Positions 15,878-24,896 of a stretch of 64,000 bases of DNA are shown piece after piece (the stretch's first letter is position 1; every line of letters starts with the position of its first letter). Below the pieces are notes generated by a model. It saw only the letters and a list, made by a program, of their open reading frames with translations. It ran no database searches and was not told the origin of the DNA. The position numbers and the translations under genes were made by a program. The stretch covers positions 2,604,001 to 2,668,000 of the forward strand of contig NZ_CP054690.1 in the NCBI RefSeq assembly GCF_013348805.1, read 5' to 3'. The stretch is from Rhodococcus sp. W8901 (lineage in GTDB: Bacteria; Actinomycetota; Actinomycetes; Mycobacteriales; Mycobacteriaceae).

Positions 15878-17584
15878 ATGACAACCGCCCCCGAGCGAGC
15901 CCCCGAAGGCGTCGCCGATCCTGTACAGCCGGCGACCCGACGGTTCTGGACCCAACTGCGCGGCTGTGTGCGTCGCTCGAATCCGGTGGGCCTGGCCGTC
16001 GCTCTCGTGTTCTTCACCTGGTCGATGAGCCCGTCGCTGCTCCCGCGCGCCTGGTATCTCCAAGGGCTGGCCACCGGCATCTCGGTCGCGCTCGGGTACG
16101 GCGTCGGCTGCTTCGCGGCGTGGATCGTGCGCTCGTGCGGCGTCGAGCCGGCGTGGTCGGCGCGGACGCGCCGGATCGGGTGGTGGATTCTCGGAGTCGC
16201 CGCGGTGATCCTCGTTCCGGTGTTCCTCGTGCTCGGGGCGGTGTGGCAGAACTACGTTCGCGATCTCGTCGGCCTGGAACACACCAACCAGGGGAACATC
16301 CTGCTCGTGTTCCTCATCGCAGTCGCGGTGTGGTTCGTGCTCCTCGAGGCAGGGCGCGGTATCCGGAAGGGGACGCGCAAACTCACCGACCTGGCCCGAC
16401 GGCTGGTGCCCCGGCCCGCGGCGAACGTGGCGGGCCTGCTGGTGGCCGTCGTGATCGCCGTCCTGGTCGTCAACGGTGCGCTCTACAAGGGCCTGATCGC
16501 GTTCGCCAACTGGAGCTTCTCGGGCGCCGACACCGCGACTGCGGAGGGGGTCGAGGAACCGACAGTGCCCGAGCGGAGCGGATCGCCGGCGTCCGCCCAG
16601 GCGTGGGACACCCTGGGGCAGGAGGGCCGCACCTTCGTGGGCCGCGGCCCCGGCGCGGACCGGATCACCGAGGTGACGGGGCGGCCCGCGAAGGAGCCGA
16701 TCCGGGTCTATGCCGGCCGTGAATCGGCCGACTCCGTCGCCGGCGTCGCCGATCTCGTCGTCGCCGAACTCGATCGCACCAAGGCGTGGGAACGAAGAGT
16801 GCTCGCGGTCAACACCACGACCGGCCGGGGCTGGGTGAACCAGAACGTCGCATCGTCGCTGGAGTACATCGAAGCCGGCGACACGGCGATCGCGTCGATG
16901 CAGTATTCCTTCCTGCCGAGCCCGTTGGCCTTCATCGCCGACCGGGAGACCCCACAGGTGGCCGGTCGGGCCCTGTTCAACGCCGTGTTCGCGCGCTGGA
17001 TCGACCTGCCCGTCGAGACCCGGCCCAAGCTTGTCGTGTTCGGGGAGAGTCTCGGTTCGTACGGCGGCCAGAACGCGTTCGCGGGCTATCAGGACATGGC
17101 GACCCGGGTGGACGGTGCCCTGTGGGTGGGGACGCCGAACTTCACGCCGCAGTGGCGGGAGGTGACCGCGGACCGCGACCCGGGATCCCCGGAGATCCTT
17201 CCGATCGTCGAGGACGGGAGGTCGGTCCGGTTCGCGTCCGAGCCCGGCGACCTGGACCTCGACGCCGAGTGGGGTCCGCGGCGGGTCGTGTACTGGCAGC
17301 ACGCGAGCGACCCGATCGTGTGGTGGTCGCCGTCGCTGCTGTTCAACGAGCCGGACTGGTTGCGTGAACCGCGTGGACGCGACGTCGATCCCAACATGTC
17401 CTGGCTGCCGCTGGTCACCTTCTGGCAGGTGACGCTCGACATGATCTTCTCCGCGGACGTCCCGGCAGGCCACGGGCACTCGTACGGTCCGGAGGCCGCC
17501 GGCATGTGGGCCCGGATCCTGCAGCCCGACGGCTGGTCCGACGCCGACACCGAACGGGTGGAGGCGGCGCTGACCGGTGGCTGA
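15878..17584 (+). CDS. membrane alpha/beta hydrolase (DUF2319-type)
   Basis: A 568-residue protein with four to five N-terminal membrane helices (about residues 28-215), followed by an alpha/beta hydrolase domain. The nucleophile elbow reads GESLG, giving the catalytic serine, and a late histidine lies in [11 protein letters not shown]. This layout matches the actinobacterial Abhydrolase_9/DUF2319 family of membrane-bound hydrolases, whose substrates are unknown. The conserved SPSLLPR after the first helix is typical. The longer upstream frame overlaps the divergent promoter region and is not preferred. No clear Shine-Dalgarno precedes ATG 15878. It ends about 130 bp before fmt. Confidence 0.85.
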   Translation: MTTAPERAPEGVADPVQPATRRFWTQLRGCVRRSNPVGLAVALVFFTWSMSPSLLPRAWYLQGLATGISVALGYGVGCFAAWIVRSCGVEPAWSARTRRIGWWILGVAAVILVPVFLVLGAVWQNYVRDLVGLEHTNQGNILLVFLIAVAVWFVLLEAGRGIRKGTRKLTDLARRLVPRPAANVAGLLVAVVIAVLVVNGALYKGLIAFANWSFSGADTATAEGVEEPTVPERSGSPASAQAWDTLGQEGRTFVGRGPGADRITEVTGRPAKEPIRVYAGRESADSVAGVADLVVAELDRTKAWERRVLAVNTTTGRGWVNQNVASSLEYIEAGDTAIASMQYSFLPSPLAFIADRETPQVAGRALFNAVFARWIDLPVETRPKLVVFGESLGSYGGQNAFAGYQDMATRVDGALWVGTPNFTPQWREVTADRDPGSPEILPIVEDGRSVRFASEPGDLDLDAEWGPRRVVYWQHASDPIVWWSPSLLFNEPDWLREPRGRDVDPNMSWLPLVTFWQVTLDMIFSADVPAGHGHSYGPEAAGMWARILQPDGWSDADTERVEAALTGG

Positions 17585-17602
17585 GCTGCTCCTTCGGGTC
17601 CG

Positions 17603-17608
17603 TAGAAT
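17603..17608 (+). promoter_or_regulatory. -10 box of a probable leaderless promoter before fmt
   Basis: TAGAAT is followed by six bases and then GTG 17615, the spacing expected if transcription begins at the start codon itself. No clear -35 hexamer is seen. Confidence 0.55.
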
Positions 17609-17614
17609 CCCGGA

Positions 17615-17713
17615 GTGAACCTTCTTCCGGCACCGCCGGGATTCGATGCTCCGGGAGCCGCCCTCGTGAACACCTCGCCCACCCGCTCCGACCACCTGGA
17701 GGCCCGGAGCTGA
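17615..17713 (+). CDS. possible 32-residue leader ORF coupled to fmt
   Basis: A short frame begins at GTG 17615 (residues [14 protein letters not shown] at its start) and stops at TGA 17711-17713, whose last base is the A of the fmt ATG (TGATG). It has no Shine-Dalgarno but lies exactly where a transcript from the TAGAAT box would start, so it may be translated leaderless and hand ribosomes to fmt. No database match can be claimed; it may instead simply be the 5' untranslated region. Confidence 0.4.
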   Translation: MNLLPAPPGFDAPGAALVNTSPTRSDHLEARS

Positions 17714-18636
17714 TGCGCATCGTCTTCGCGGGGACGCCCGAACCGGCCGTGCCGTCGCTGCAGCGGCTGATCGACTCCGAACGTCACGAGGTGGTCGCCG
17801 TCGTGACCCGGCCCGACGCCGTCGCCGGTCGCGGGCGGAAGCTGGTCCGTTCGCCCATCGGGCAGCTCGCCGACCAGCACGGCATCGAGGTGCTCACGCC
17901 CGCGTCGGCGTCGGACCCGGAGTTCCTGGCGCGATTGCGGGAACTCGAGCCCGACGCGTGCCCGGTGGTCGCGTACGGCAACCTGCTGCCGCGCCCGGTG
18001 CTCGACGTTCCGCGGCACGGCTGGATGAACCTGCACTTCTCGCTGCTGCCCGCGTGGCGGGGTGCCGCTCCCGTGCAGGCCGCGATCAACGCCGGCGACG
18101 AGATGACGGGCGCGACGGTCTTCGATCTCGACGAGGGTATGGACACCGGACCCGTGTACGGAGTGGTGACCGAGGCGATCCGCACAACCGACACGGCGGG
18201 GGCCCTGCTCGGGCGCCTCGCCGAGAGCGGCGCGCTGCTTCTCGAATCGGTGCTCGACGGTGTCGAGGACGGCACCGTGCACGCGGTCCCGCAGCCGCCG
18301 GACGGTGTGTCCCATGCGCCGAAGGTGTCGGTCGAGTCCGCCCGGATCCGCTGGGACCAGCCGGCTCTCGCCGTCCACCGGCACGTGCGTTCGGTGACTC
18401 CCGCTCCCGGGGCGTGGACGATGATCGGGGATCTGCGGGTGAAGGTCGGACCCGTGACGCTGGCGCAGGAGACGTTGCGGCCCGGGCAGATCGAGGTCCG
18501 CAAGGACGGCTTCTACGTGGGCACCTCCACGACGGCGGTCCGGCTCGATCAGGTCCAGCCGCAGGGCAAGAAGCAGATGGCAGCGGTCGACTGGGCGCGC
18601 GGTGCGCGTCTCGACGGAGAGGTTCGGGCACAGTGA
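17713..18636 (+). CDS. fmt: methionyl-tRNA formyltransferase
   Basis: Formylates Met-tRNA(fMet) from 10-formyltetrahydrofolate for translation initiation. The 307-residue protein starts [16 protein letters not shown], and the formyl-transfer site is seen in [16 protein letters not shown] (the SLLPxWRGxAPIQ signature) with the following catalytic Asp in [15 protein letters not shown]. The C-terminal tRNA-binding domain follows at about residue 210. The start is fixed by family alignment and the TGATG overlap with the short leader frame. The stop overlaps the rsmB GTG by GTGA, so the two genes are translationally coupled, as in other actinobacteria. Confidence 0.97.
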   Translation: MRIVFAGTPEPAVPSLQRLIDSERHEVVAVVTRPDAVAGRGRKLVRSPIGQLADQHGIEVLTPASASDPEFLARLRELEPDACPVVAYGNLLPRPVLDVPRHGWMNLHFSLLPAWRGAAPVQAAINAGDEMTGATVFDLDEGMDTGPVYGVVTEAIRTTDTAGALLGRLAESGALLLESVLDGVEDGTVHAVPQPPDGVSHAPKVSVESARIRWDQPALAVHRHVRSVTPAPGAWTMIGDLRVKVGPVTLAQETLRPGQIEVRKDGFYVGTSTTAVRLDQVQPQGKKQMAAVDWARGARLDGEVRAQ

Positions 18637-20168
18637 GCGAGTCGAGGCGACCCAACAGGTCCGGCGGCGGACAGGGCGGCGGCCAGGGCGGCGGCCAGGG
18701 CGGCCGCCGAACCGGGGGCCGCGGCGGCAGCGGTGGTCAGGGCGGCCGGAGCGGTGACAACAACCGGCCGCGGCAGGCGAAGCGCCCGGATCCGGCGCAG
18801 GCGTCGGTCGACCAGTCGCGGCGCGCGGCCCGGGACGTGTTGCGCGCGGTGCGCGAACGCGACGCCTATGCGAATCTCGTTCTGCCGGGGCTGCTCCGGG
18901 AACGACGGCTCGACGGCCGCGACGCGGCCCTGGCGACCGAGTTGGCGTACGGCGCCGCCCGCGCCCGCGGTCTGCTGGACGCCGTGATCGCGAAGTGCGC
19001 GGGCCGCCCGATCGAGGAGATCGACGGCCCGTTGCTCGACGTCCTGCAACTCGGCGCCTACCAGTTGCTGCGCACCCGCATCGCATCGCACGCCGCGGTC
19101 GCGACGTCGGTGGATCTCGTTCGTGCCGAGGCCGGTTCGGGCAAGGCGGGTTTCGTGAACGCCGTCCTGCGCCGGGTGTCGGAGAAGACCGAGGACCAGT
19201 GGGTGGCCGAACTGGCCCCGGACGCCGCCGTGGACCCGGTGGGACACCTCGCCTTCCGGTACGCCCACCCGACGTGGATCGCGCAGGCGTTCGCCGACGC
19301 CCTCGGCGCCGATGCGGGCGAGCTCGAGGCCGTCCTCGCTGCCGACGACGCCCGTCCGGCGGTCCACCTGGTCGCCCGGCCCGGTGAGATCTCGGCGGAG
19401 GAGCTGGCTCTGATCACCGGCGGCGAGGTGGGAGCGTACTCGCCGTACGCGGTCCACCTGGACGGTGGTGATCCCGGTCTGCTCGACGCGGTCCGCGAGG
19501 GTCTGGCGGGCGTGCAGGACGAGGGCAGCCAGCTGGTGGCCCGCGCGCTCACGCTCGCGCCGATCGACGGGCCCGACAGTGGACGCTGGCTCGACCTGTG
19601 CGCCGGCCCGGGCGGCAAGGCCGCGCTGCTCGGTGCGTTGGCGGGGATCGAGGGCGGACGCCTCGACGCGGTGGAGCCCGTCGAGCACCGTGCCGACCTG
19701 ATCCGCAAGACCACCCGCGAGCTGCCCGTCGACGTGCACGTCGCGGACGGTCGCGACCCCGGTCTGGACGGCGGCTACGACCGGATTCTCGTCGACGCCC
19801 CGTGCACCGGGCTGGGCGCCCTGCGTCGACGTCCGGAGGCGCGGTGGCGGCGGCAGCCGGCGGACGTGGCGGGTCTGGTGAAGCTGCAGCGCGAGCTGCT
19901 GGCGTCGGCGCTCGAGCTCGTCCGGCCCGGCGGGGTGGTGCTGTACTCGACGTGCTCGCCGCACGTGTCGGAGACGGTGGCCGTGGTCGCCGACGCCGTG
20001 CGCAGGCACGGGGCGATCCCGCTCGACACGCGGGAGTTGCTGCCCGGGGTGCCCGGCCTGGGCGACGGGCCCGGGGTCCAGCTGTGGCCGCACCGGCACG
20101 GAACGGATGCGATGTTCATGGCGGCGCTGCAGCGGCCTGCAGACGACGCCGGGGCCTCCGGGTCCTGA
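18633..20168 (+). CDS. rsmB: 16S rRNA (cytosine-967-C5) methyltransferase
   Basis: RsmB (Fmu/Sun) methylates C967 of 16S rRNA using S-adenosylmethionine. The 511-residue protein has an N-terminal NusB-like domain (about 60-200, with [13 protein letters not shown]) and a SAM-binding methyltransferase domain. That domain contains [23 protein letters not shown] with the first active cysteine, and YSTCS with the catalytic one. The first 45 residues are an unusual Gly/Gln/Arg-rich tail encoded by 12-bp repeats, probably disordered and RNA-binding. The GTG start overlaps the fmt stop. Confidence 0.95.
   Translation: MSESRRPNRSGGGQGGGQGGGQGGRRTGGRGGSGGQGGRSGDNNRPRQAKRPDPAQASVDQSRRAARDVLRAVRERDAYANLVLPGLLRERRLDGRDAALATELAYGAARARGLLDAVIAKCAGRPIEEIDGPLLDVLQLGAYQLLRTRIASHAAVATSVDLVRAEAGSGKAGFVNAVLRRVSEKTEDQWVAELAPDAAVDPVGHLAFRYAHPTWIAQAFADALGADAGELEAVLAADDARPAVHLVARPGEISAEELALITGGEVGAYSPYAVHLDGGDPGLLDAVREGLAGVQDEGSQLVARALTLAPIDGPDSGRWLDLCAGPGGKAALLGALAGIEGGRLDAVEPVEHRADLIRKTTRELPVDVHVADGRDPGLDGGYDRILVDAPCTGLGALRRRPEARWRRQPADVAGLVKLQRELLASALELVRPGGVVLYSTCSPHVSETVAVVADAVRRHGAIPLDTRELLPGVPGLGDGPGVQLWPHRHGTDAMFMAALQRPADDAGASGS
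18666..18701 (+). repeat. 12-bp tandem repeat inside rsmB
   Basis: Three copies of a 12-bp unit (GGCGGCCAGGGC, the first with one change) encode repeated Gly-Gly-Gln-Gly residues. The length is a multiple of three, so changes in copy number would keep the frame. Confidence 0.8.
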
Positions 20169-20227
20169 TTACGGCCCGGGCCCGCGGCTCGGAATGTGTT
20201 CCGATTCACACTGCAACGTGTTGTAAT

Positions 20228-20260
20228 CCACAGTGGGTGGCGGCCCGTCACCCACTGTGG
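20228..20260. promoter_or_regulatory. perfect inverted repeat before the SDR gene
   Basis: CCACAGTGGGTG and CACCCACTGTGG, 12 bp each, are separated by 9 bp and end about 20 bp before the SDR start, just before its Shine-Dalgarno. It lacks a T-tract. It may be an operator for a repressor not encoded here, or an mRNA hairpin controlling ribosome access. Confidence 0.7.
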
Positions 20261-20280
20261 GCAGGCACGGAGGAGGACTG

Positions 20281-21138
20281 ATGAATCGGGTTGCCGGGAA
20301 AGTCGTTCTGATCACGGGCGCCGCGCGCGGGCAGGGCCGCAGCCACGCCGTCCACCTCGCCGACGAGGGCGCGGACATCATCGCGTTCGACGTGTGTGCC
20401 GACATCGAGAGCAACGAGTACCCGCTGGCCACGGAGGCCGATCTCGAGGAAACGGCGCGGCTCGTCGAGAAGGCGGGCAGCCGTGTCGTTGCCGTGAAGG
20501 TTGATGTCCGGGATCGTATCGCTCTGGAACGTGAACTCGCCGAAGCGGTTTCGAAGCTCGGGCGGCTCGACGTCGTGGTCGCGAATGCGGGAATCTGCCC
20601 GTTGGGCAATGACGTGCCGGTGCAGGGCTTCGTCGATGCGTTCGACGTCGACTTCGTCGGCGTCGTCAATACCATCCACGCCGCGATGCCGTACCTGGGC
20701 GCCGGGGCGTCGGTCATCGCCACCGGTTCGGTCGCGGGTTTGGTGCCGCAGATCGGGATCAACGGCCAGCAGGCGATGCAGGGTCCCGGCGGGGACGGCT
20801 ACGGGCTGGCGAAGAAGATGATCTGGACGTACACGCAGTCCCTGGCGCTGACGTTGGGTCCCAGTTCGATCCGCGTCAACGCGATCCACCCCACCAACGT
20901 CAACACCGACATGCTGCAGAGCCCGCCGATGTACAAGACGTTCCGGCCCGATCTCGAGAACCCGACGGCCGAGGACGCGAAGGTGACGTTCCCGTTCATG
21001 CAGGCGATGCCGACGCCGTGGGTCGAACCGGAGGACATCTCGCACGCGGTGGTGTATCTCGCGTCCGACGAGTCACGCTTCGTCACCGGCCAACAGTTGC
21101 GGGTGGACGCCGGTGCGGGGATGAAGCTGGGGATCTGA
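20281..21138 (+). CDS. mycofactocin-coupled SDR oxidoreductase (carveol-dehydrogenase-like)
   Basis: A 285-residue short-chain dehydrogenase. Cofactor motif TGAARGQGRSHAV lies near the N-terminus, VANAGI in the middle, and the catalytic Y-x3-K in DGYGLAKK, preceded by the serine of ATGSVAG. The insertion DIESNEYPLATEADLEETARLVE after strand beta-2 is the hallmark of the mycofactocin-dependent SDR subfamily, which keeps NAD tightly bound and passes electrons to mycofactocin during alcohol oxidation. GGAGGAGG lies five bases before the ATG. The mft genes are not in this window. It converges with the phosphoketolase gene, stops 18 bp apart. Confidence 0.9.
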   Translation: MNRVAGKVVLITGAARGQGRSHAVHLADEGADIIAFDVCADIESNEYPLATEADLEETARLVEKAGSRVVAVKVDVRDRIALERELAEAVSKLGRLDVVVANAGICPLGNDVPVQGFVDAFDVDFVGVVNTIHAAMPYLGAGASVIATGSVAGLVPQIGINGQQAMQGPGGDGYGLAKKMIWTYTQSLALTLGPSSIRVNAIHPTNVNTDMLQSPPMYKTFRPDLENPTAEDAKVTFPFMQAMPTPWVEPEDISHAVVYLASDESRFVTGQQLRVDAGAGMKLGI

Positions 21139-21156
21139 CCGCCCGGCCGGCCCGCC

Positions 21157-23523
21157 TCACACCGGTTCCGGCCAGACCCAGTTGCACACCTCCGGCATGT
21201 CCTCGAGGTGTTCGCGGACGTATCCGTGGTGCCGTTCGAGCATCCGCTCGCAGTAGCCCGTGAGATCCGCGGCGCCGTCGGGTTCCCGTCGGCACCGGCG
21301 CAGCGCCTCGATCGCCAGGTGGTAGCGGCTCATGTGGTTGAGCACCACCATGTCGAACGGCGTGGTGGTCGACCCCTGCTCGGTGTAGCCGCGCACGTGG
21401 AACCGGTCCGGGTTCATCCGGCCGTGCAGCAGTTGGTGGAAGGACCGCGCGTAGCCGTGCCACGCGACGACGACGTCCACATCCTCGGTGAACAGGCGTG
21501 CGAAGTCCTCGTGCGAACGGCCGTGCGGATGGACGTCGGGCGGCGCCATCGACATCAGGTCCACCACGTTGACCACCCGGACCCGCAGCCCCGGCACGTG
21601 CCCACGCAGCAGTGCCGCCGCGGCCAGCGTCTCCTCGGTGGGGACGTCACCCACGCACGCCAGCACGATGTCGGGTGCCGCGCCGTCGCCGGTCTCGGTT
21701 CCGGCCCAGTCCCACACCGACGCCCCGGCCCCGACGTGCTCCCGGGCCTGCTCGAGCGTCAGGTACTGCGGGTGCGACTGCTTGTCGACCACCAGCAGGT
21801 TCGCGCAGTCGCGGGTGGCGAAGACGTGCTCGGCGACGATCAGGAGCGAGTTCGCATCCGGTGGCAGATACACGCGGGTGACACCACCGGACAGCGACAG
21901 CATCGTGTCGATCAGCCCCGGCCCCTGATGCGAGAACCCGTTGTGGTCGTTGCGCCAGCACGTCGAGGTGAGCAGGATGTTCAGGCTCGCGACCGGGGCC
22001 CGCCAGTCGAGGGAGCGGGCGCGTTCGAGCCACTTGGTGTGCTGGATCGTCATCGACGCGCTCACCATCGCGAACGCCTCGTACGTCGCGAACAGCCCGT
22101 GCCGGCCGGTCAACAGATAGCCCTCGAGCCAGCCCTGGCACAGGTGTTCCGACAGCACCTCCATCACCCGGCCGTGGTGCCCGACATGGTCGTCGCCGGG
22201 AATCAGGGTGCCGACGAAGCAGCGGTCGGTGACCTCGAAGACGGCGCCGAGCCGATTGCTGTTGGTCTCGTCCGGGCAGAACAACCGGAAGTCGTCGGGG
22301 TTGGCCGAGTAGATGTCGCGCAGCATCTCGCCGAGCGGACGGGTCGTCTCGTGGTGGACGGCGCCGGGCACGCGCACCTCGACGGCGTACCGGTCGGGTG
22401 CGGGCAGATCCAGCGGGCGCAGGAGTCGCCCGCCGTTCGCGTGCGGGTTCGCACCCATCCGCTTGTCACCGGACGGTGCCAGCGCCGCCAGTTCGGGGAC
22501 CAGGCGGCCCTGCGGGTCGAACTGTTCCTCGGGCCGATACGAGCGCATCCACTGCTCGAGCGTCTGCAGGTGCGTGGGGTCGTCGCGTACGTGGGCGATC
22601 GGTACCTGGTGCGCTCGGAACGTGCCCTCGACCTGCACGCCGTCGACGATGTCCGGTCCCGTCCAGCCCTTCGGCGTGCGCAGCACGATCGCCGGCCACC
22701 GCGGCCGCTCGGTGAACCCCGACCGGCGCGCATCGTCCCGGATCCGCGCGATGGCGGTGTGCGCGCGATCGAGCGTCTCCGCGAGGTCGCGGTGTACCTG
22801 CATCGGGTCGTCACCGGAGACCGCCACCGCGTCCCAGCCGATCGCGCGCAGCACAGCCAGAACCTCGTCGTCGGTGCGTCGTCCGAGGACCGTCGGGCCG
22901 GAGATCTTGTAGCCGTTGAGGTGCAGAACGGGCAGTACCGCGCCGTCGTGGGTCGGGTCGAGGAAGAACGGGACCTTCCACGACGCGGCCAGCGGGCCGG
23001 TCTCGGCCTCACCGTCCCCGACGACGCACGCCACGATCAGGTCCGGGTTGTCCATCGCGGCGCCCGCGGCATGCGCCAGCGAGTAGCCCAGTTCACCGCC
23101 CTCGTTGATCGAACCCGGGGTCTCCACGCCGGAGTGACTCGGGATCCCGCCCGGCGTCGAGAACTGCCGGGCCAGTCGGCGCAGTCCGGCCTCGTCGGGG
23201 CTCACCTCCGGGTACAACTGCGAGTACGTGCCCTCGAGATAGGTATTCGCGACGACGGCGGGTCCGCCGTGACCAGGACCGGCCACGAACAGCACGTTCG
23301 CGCCGGTTCGCCGGATCAGCCGGTTGAGGTGGGCGTAGACGAGGGACAGGCCCGGGCTCGTGCCCCAGTGTCCGAGCAGTCGCGGCTTGATGTCGGGCGG
23401 TACCAGCGGGCGTCGCAGCAGGACGTTGTCGCGCAGGTAGATCTGGGCCACCGTCAGGTAGTTGGCCGCCATCCAGTACCGGTGGAGCAGTTCTAGATCG
23501 TCGTCGGTCGGGTGCTCGTCCAC
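21157..23523 (-). CDS. xfp: xylulose-5-phosphate/fructose-6-phosphate phosphoketolase
   Basis: Thiamine-diphosphate enzyme that splits xylulose-5-P or fructose-6-P with phosphate to acetyl phosphate plus a triose or tetrose phosphate. The 788-residue length is typical. Signatures include the N-terminal [47 protein letters not shown], the ThDP-binding [11 protein letters not shown], and the C-terminal half [30 protein letters not shown] and PPDANSLL. The GTG start at 23523 is set by GGAGGAG seven bases upstream and by family alignment; the frame stays open far beyond it. It is divergent from an alcohol dehydrogenase gene. No acetate kinase adjoins it. Confidence 0.95.
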   Translation of the reverse strand: MDEHPTDDDLELLHRYWMAANYLTVAQIYLRDNVLLRRPLVPPDIKPRLLGHWGTSPGLSLVYAHLNRLIRRTGANVLFVAGPGHGGPAVVANTYLEGTYSQLYPEVSPDEAGLRRLARQFSTPGGIPSHSGVETPGSINEGGELGYSLAHAAGAAMDNPDLIVACVVGDGEAETGPLAASWKVPFFLDPTHDGAVLPVLHLNGYKISGPTVLGRRTDDEVLAVLRAIGWDAVAVSGDDPMQVHRDLAETLDRAHTAIARIRDDARRSGFTERPRWPAIVLRTPKGWTGPDIVDGVQVEGTFRAHQVPIAHVRDDPTHLQTLEQWMRSYRPEEQFDPQGRLVPELAALAPSGDKRMGANPHANGGRLLRPLDLPAPDRYAVEVRVPGAVHHETTRPLGEMLRDIYSANPDDFRLFCPDETNSNRLGAVFEVTDRCFVGTLIPGDDHVGHHGRVMEVLSEHLCQGWLEGYLLTGRHGLFATYEAFAMVSASMTIQHTKWLERARSLDWRAPVASLNILLTSTCWRNDHNGFSHQGPGLIDTMLSLSGGVTRVYLPPDANSLLIVAEHVFATRDCANLLVVDKQSHPQYLTLEQAREHVGAGASVWDWAGTETGDGAAPDIVLACVGDVPTEETLAAAALLRGHVPGLRVRVVNVVDLMSMAPPDVHPHGRSHEDFARLFTEDVDVVVAWHGYARSFHQLLHGRMNPDRFHVRGYTEQGSTTTPFDMVVLNHMSRYHLAIEALRRCRREPDGAADLTGYCERMLERHHGYVREHLEDMPEVCNWVWPEPV

Positions 23524-23746
23524 GGATCGGCTCCTCCGGTCGAGGCGAAGGTCTCTCCATCCTGACGGTTGTCGGCTCCATTTGCCAGGGCCGACCCGCG
23601 GGTGGGCCCACACTGACCGGTACCTCCGGTTGCCCCTGTCGCCGGGCCACCGAACCAGGCATCCTGGAAGAAGCGACACCGGCATCGTCCACAGGTGCCG
23701 CGCACCGGTTCCGGCCGGCGCCGACGACACGAAGTACGGATCTCGT

Positions 23747-24808
23747 ATGCGGACTGAAAACTCGCGGACCTCACGAACCACGACGTCGACCACCATGATG
23801 CGTGCCTGGCGGACGACGAGACCGGGTCCACTCACCGATCGCCCGCTCCAGATCGGCCGGGAACTTCTGCCCCGACCGAACAGCGGCGAACTGCTGGTCC
23901 GGGTGCTCGCGTGCGGAGTGTGCCGCACCGATCTGCACGTCGTCGAAGGCGAGTTGCCGCCGCACCGCCTCAACGTCATACCGGGGCACGAGGTGATCGG
24001 CGAGGTCGTGGGCGTCGGCGAGGACCTCGGCGAGCACGCCGGACGGTTCACACCGGGACAGCGCGTCGGCGTCCCGTGGCTGCGCAGCACGTGCGGACAC
24101 TGCCGCTACTGCGTGCGCGGAGACGAGAACCTCTGTCCCTATTCGACGTACACCGGCTGGGACGCCGACGGCGGTTACGCCGAGTACACCACCGTGCCGG
24201 CCGACTTCGCGCTGGAACTGCCCACCGGCTATCCGCTGGTGGAACTCGCGCCGCTGCTGTGCGCGGGCATCATCGGCTATCGGTCGCTGCTGCGCGCCGA
24301 TCTGCCCGAGGGCGGCCGGCTCGGCATCTACGGGTTCGGCGGCAGTGCGCACCTCACCGCGCAGGTCGCGCTGGCGCGCGGCGCGCGCGTGCACGTGATG
24401 ACGCGTGGGGAGGAGGCCCGCGAGCTGGCGTTCAGTCTCGGTGCGGCATCGGTGCAGGGCGCCGCGGACCCGCCGCCGGAACCGCTGGATTCGGCCATCC
24501 TGTTCGCGCCGACCGGTGACCTCGTGCCGCCCGCGCTGGAGGCGCTCGACGCCGGCGGCACGCTCGCACTGGCCGGCATCCACCTGAGCGACATTCCGCC
24601 CCTCGACTATCAGCGGCACCTGTTCCGCGAACGGCAGCTTCGCAGTGTCACCGCGAACACGCGGAAGGACGCGCGGGAGTTCCTCGCGTTCGCGCAGCAG
24701 CACCGGCTCCGGGTGAGCGCCCACCGATATTCGCTCGACGCCGCCGACCGGGCGCTCGCGGATCTGGCGGGCGGCGTGTTCGGGGGAGTCGCGGTGCTCG
24801 TCCCGTGA
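23747..24808 (+). CDS. zinc-dependent alcohol dehydrogenase
   Basis: A 353-residue medium-chain dehydrogenase. Catalytic zinc ligands are visible in CGVCRTDLH and GHEVIG. The structural zinc site is four cysteines in [15 protein letters not shown], and the coenzyme site is [11 protein letters not shown]. The pattern DADGGYAEY and the GFGGSAHL form match the bacterial AdhA-like branch, which oxidises primary alcohols or reduces aldehydes with NAD(H). The start is uncertain: ATG 23747 has a weak GGA nearby, while ATG 23795 would fit the family N-terminus (MMRAW) better. It is followed by the GH65 gene after 88 bp and could be cotranscribed with it. Confidence 0.88.
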   Translation: MRTENSRTSRTTTSTTMMRAWRTTRPGPLTDRPLQIGRELLPRPNSGELLVRVLACGVCRTDLHVVEGELPPHRLNVIPGHEVIGEVVGVGEDLGEHAGRFTPGQRVGVPWLRSTCGHCRYCVRGDENLCPYSTYTGWDADGGYAEYTTVPADFALELPTGYPLVELAPLLCAGIIGYRSLLRADLPEGGRLGIYGFGGSAHLTAQVALARGARVHVMTRGEEARELAFSLGAASVQGAADPPPEPLDSAILFAPTGDLVPPALEALDAGGTLALAGIHLSDIPPLDYQRHLFRERQLRSVTANTRKDAREFLAFAQQHRLRVSAHRYSLDAADRALADLAGGVFGGVAVLVP

Positions 24809-24896
24809 ACCGGCGCCGTGAACGCCGGGGGTGTCCTAGCGTGGACTGACGGGTGCGTTCCGACGGCCCGCGCCCGCGAGTGGGAGGACGGCCGCC

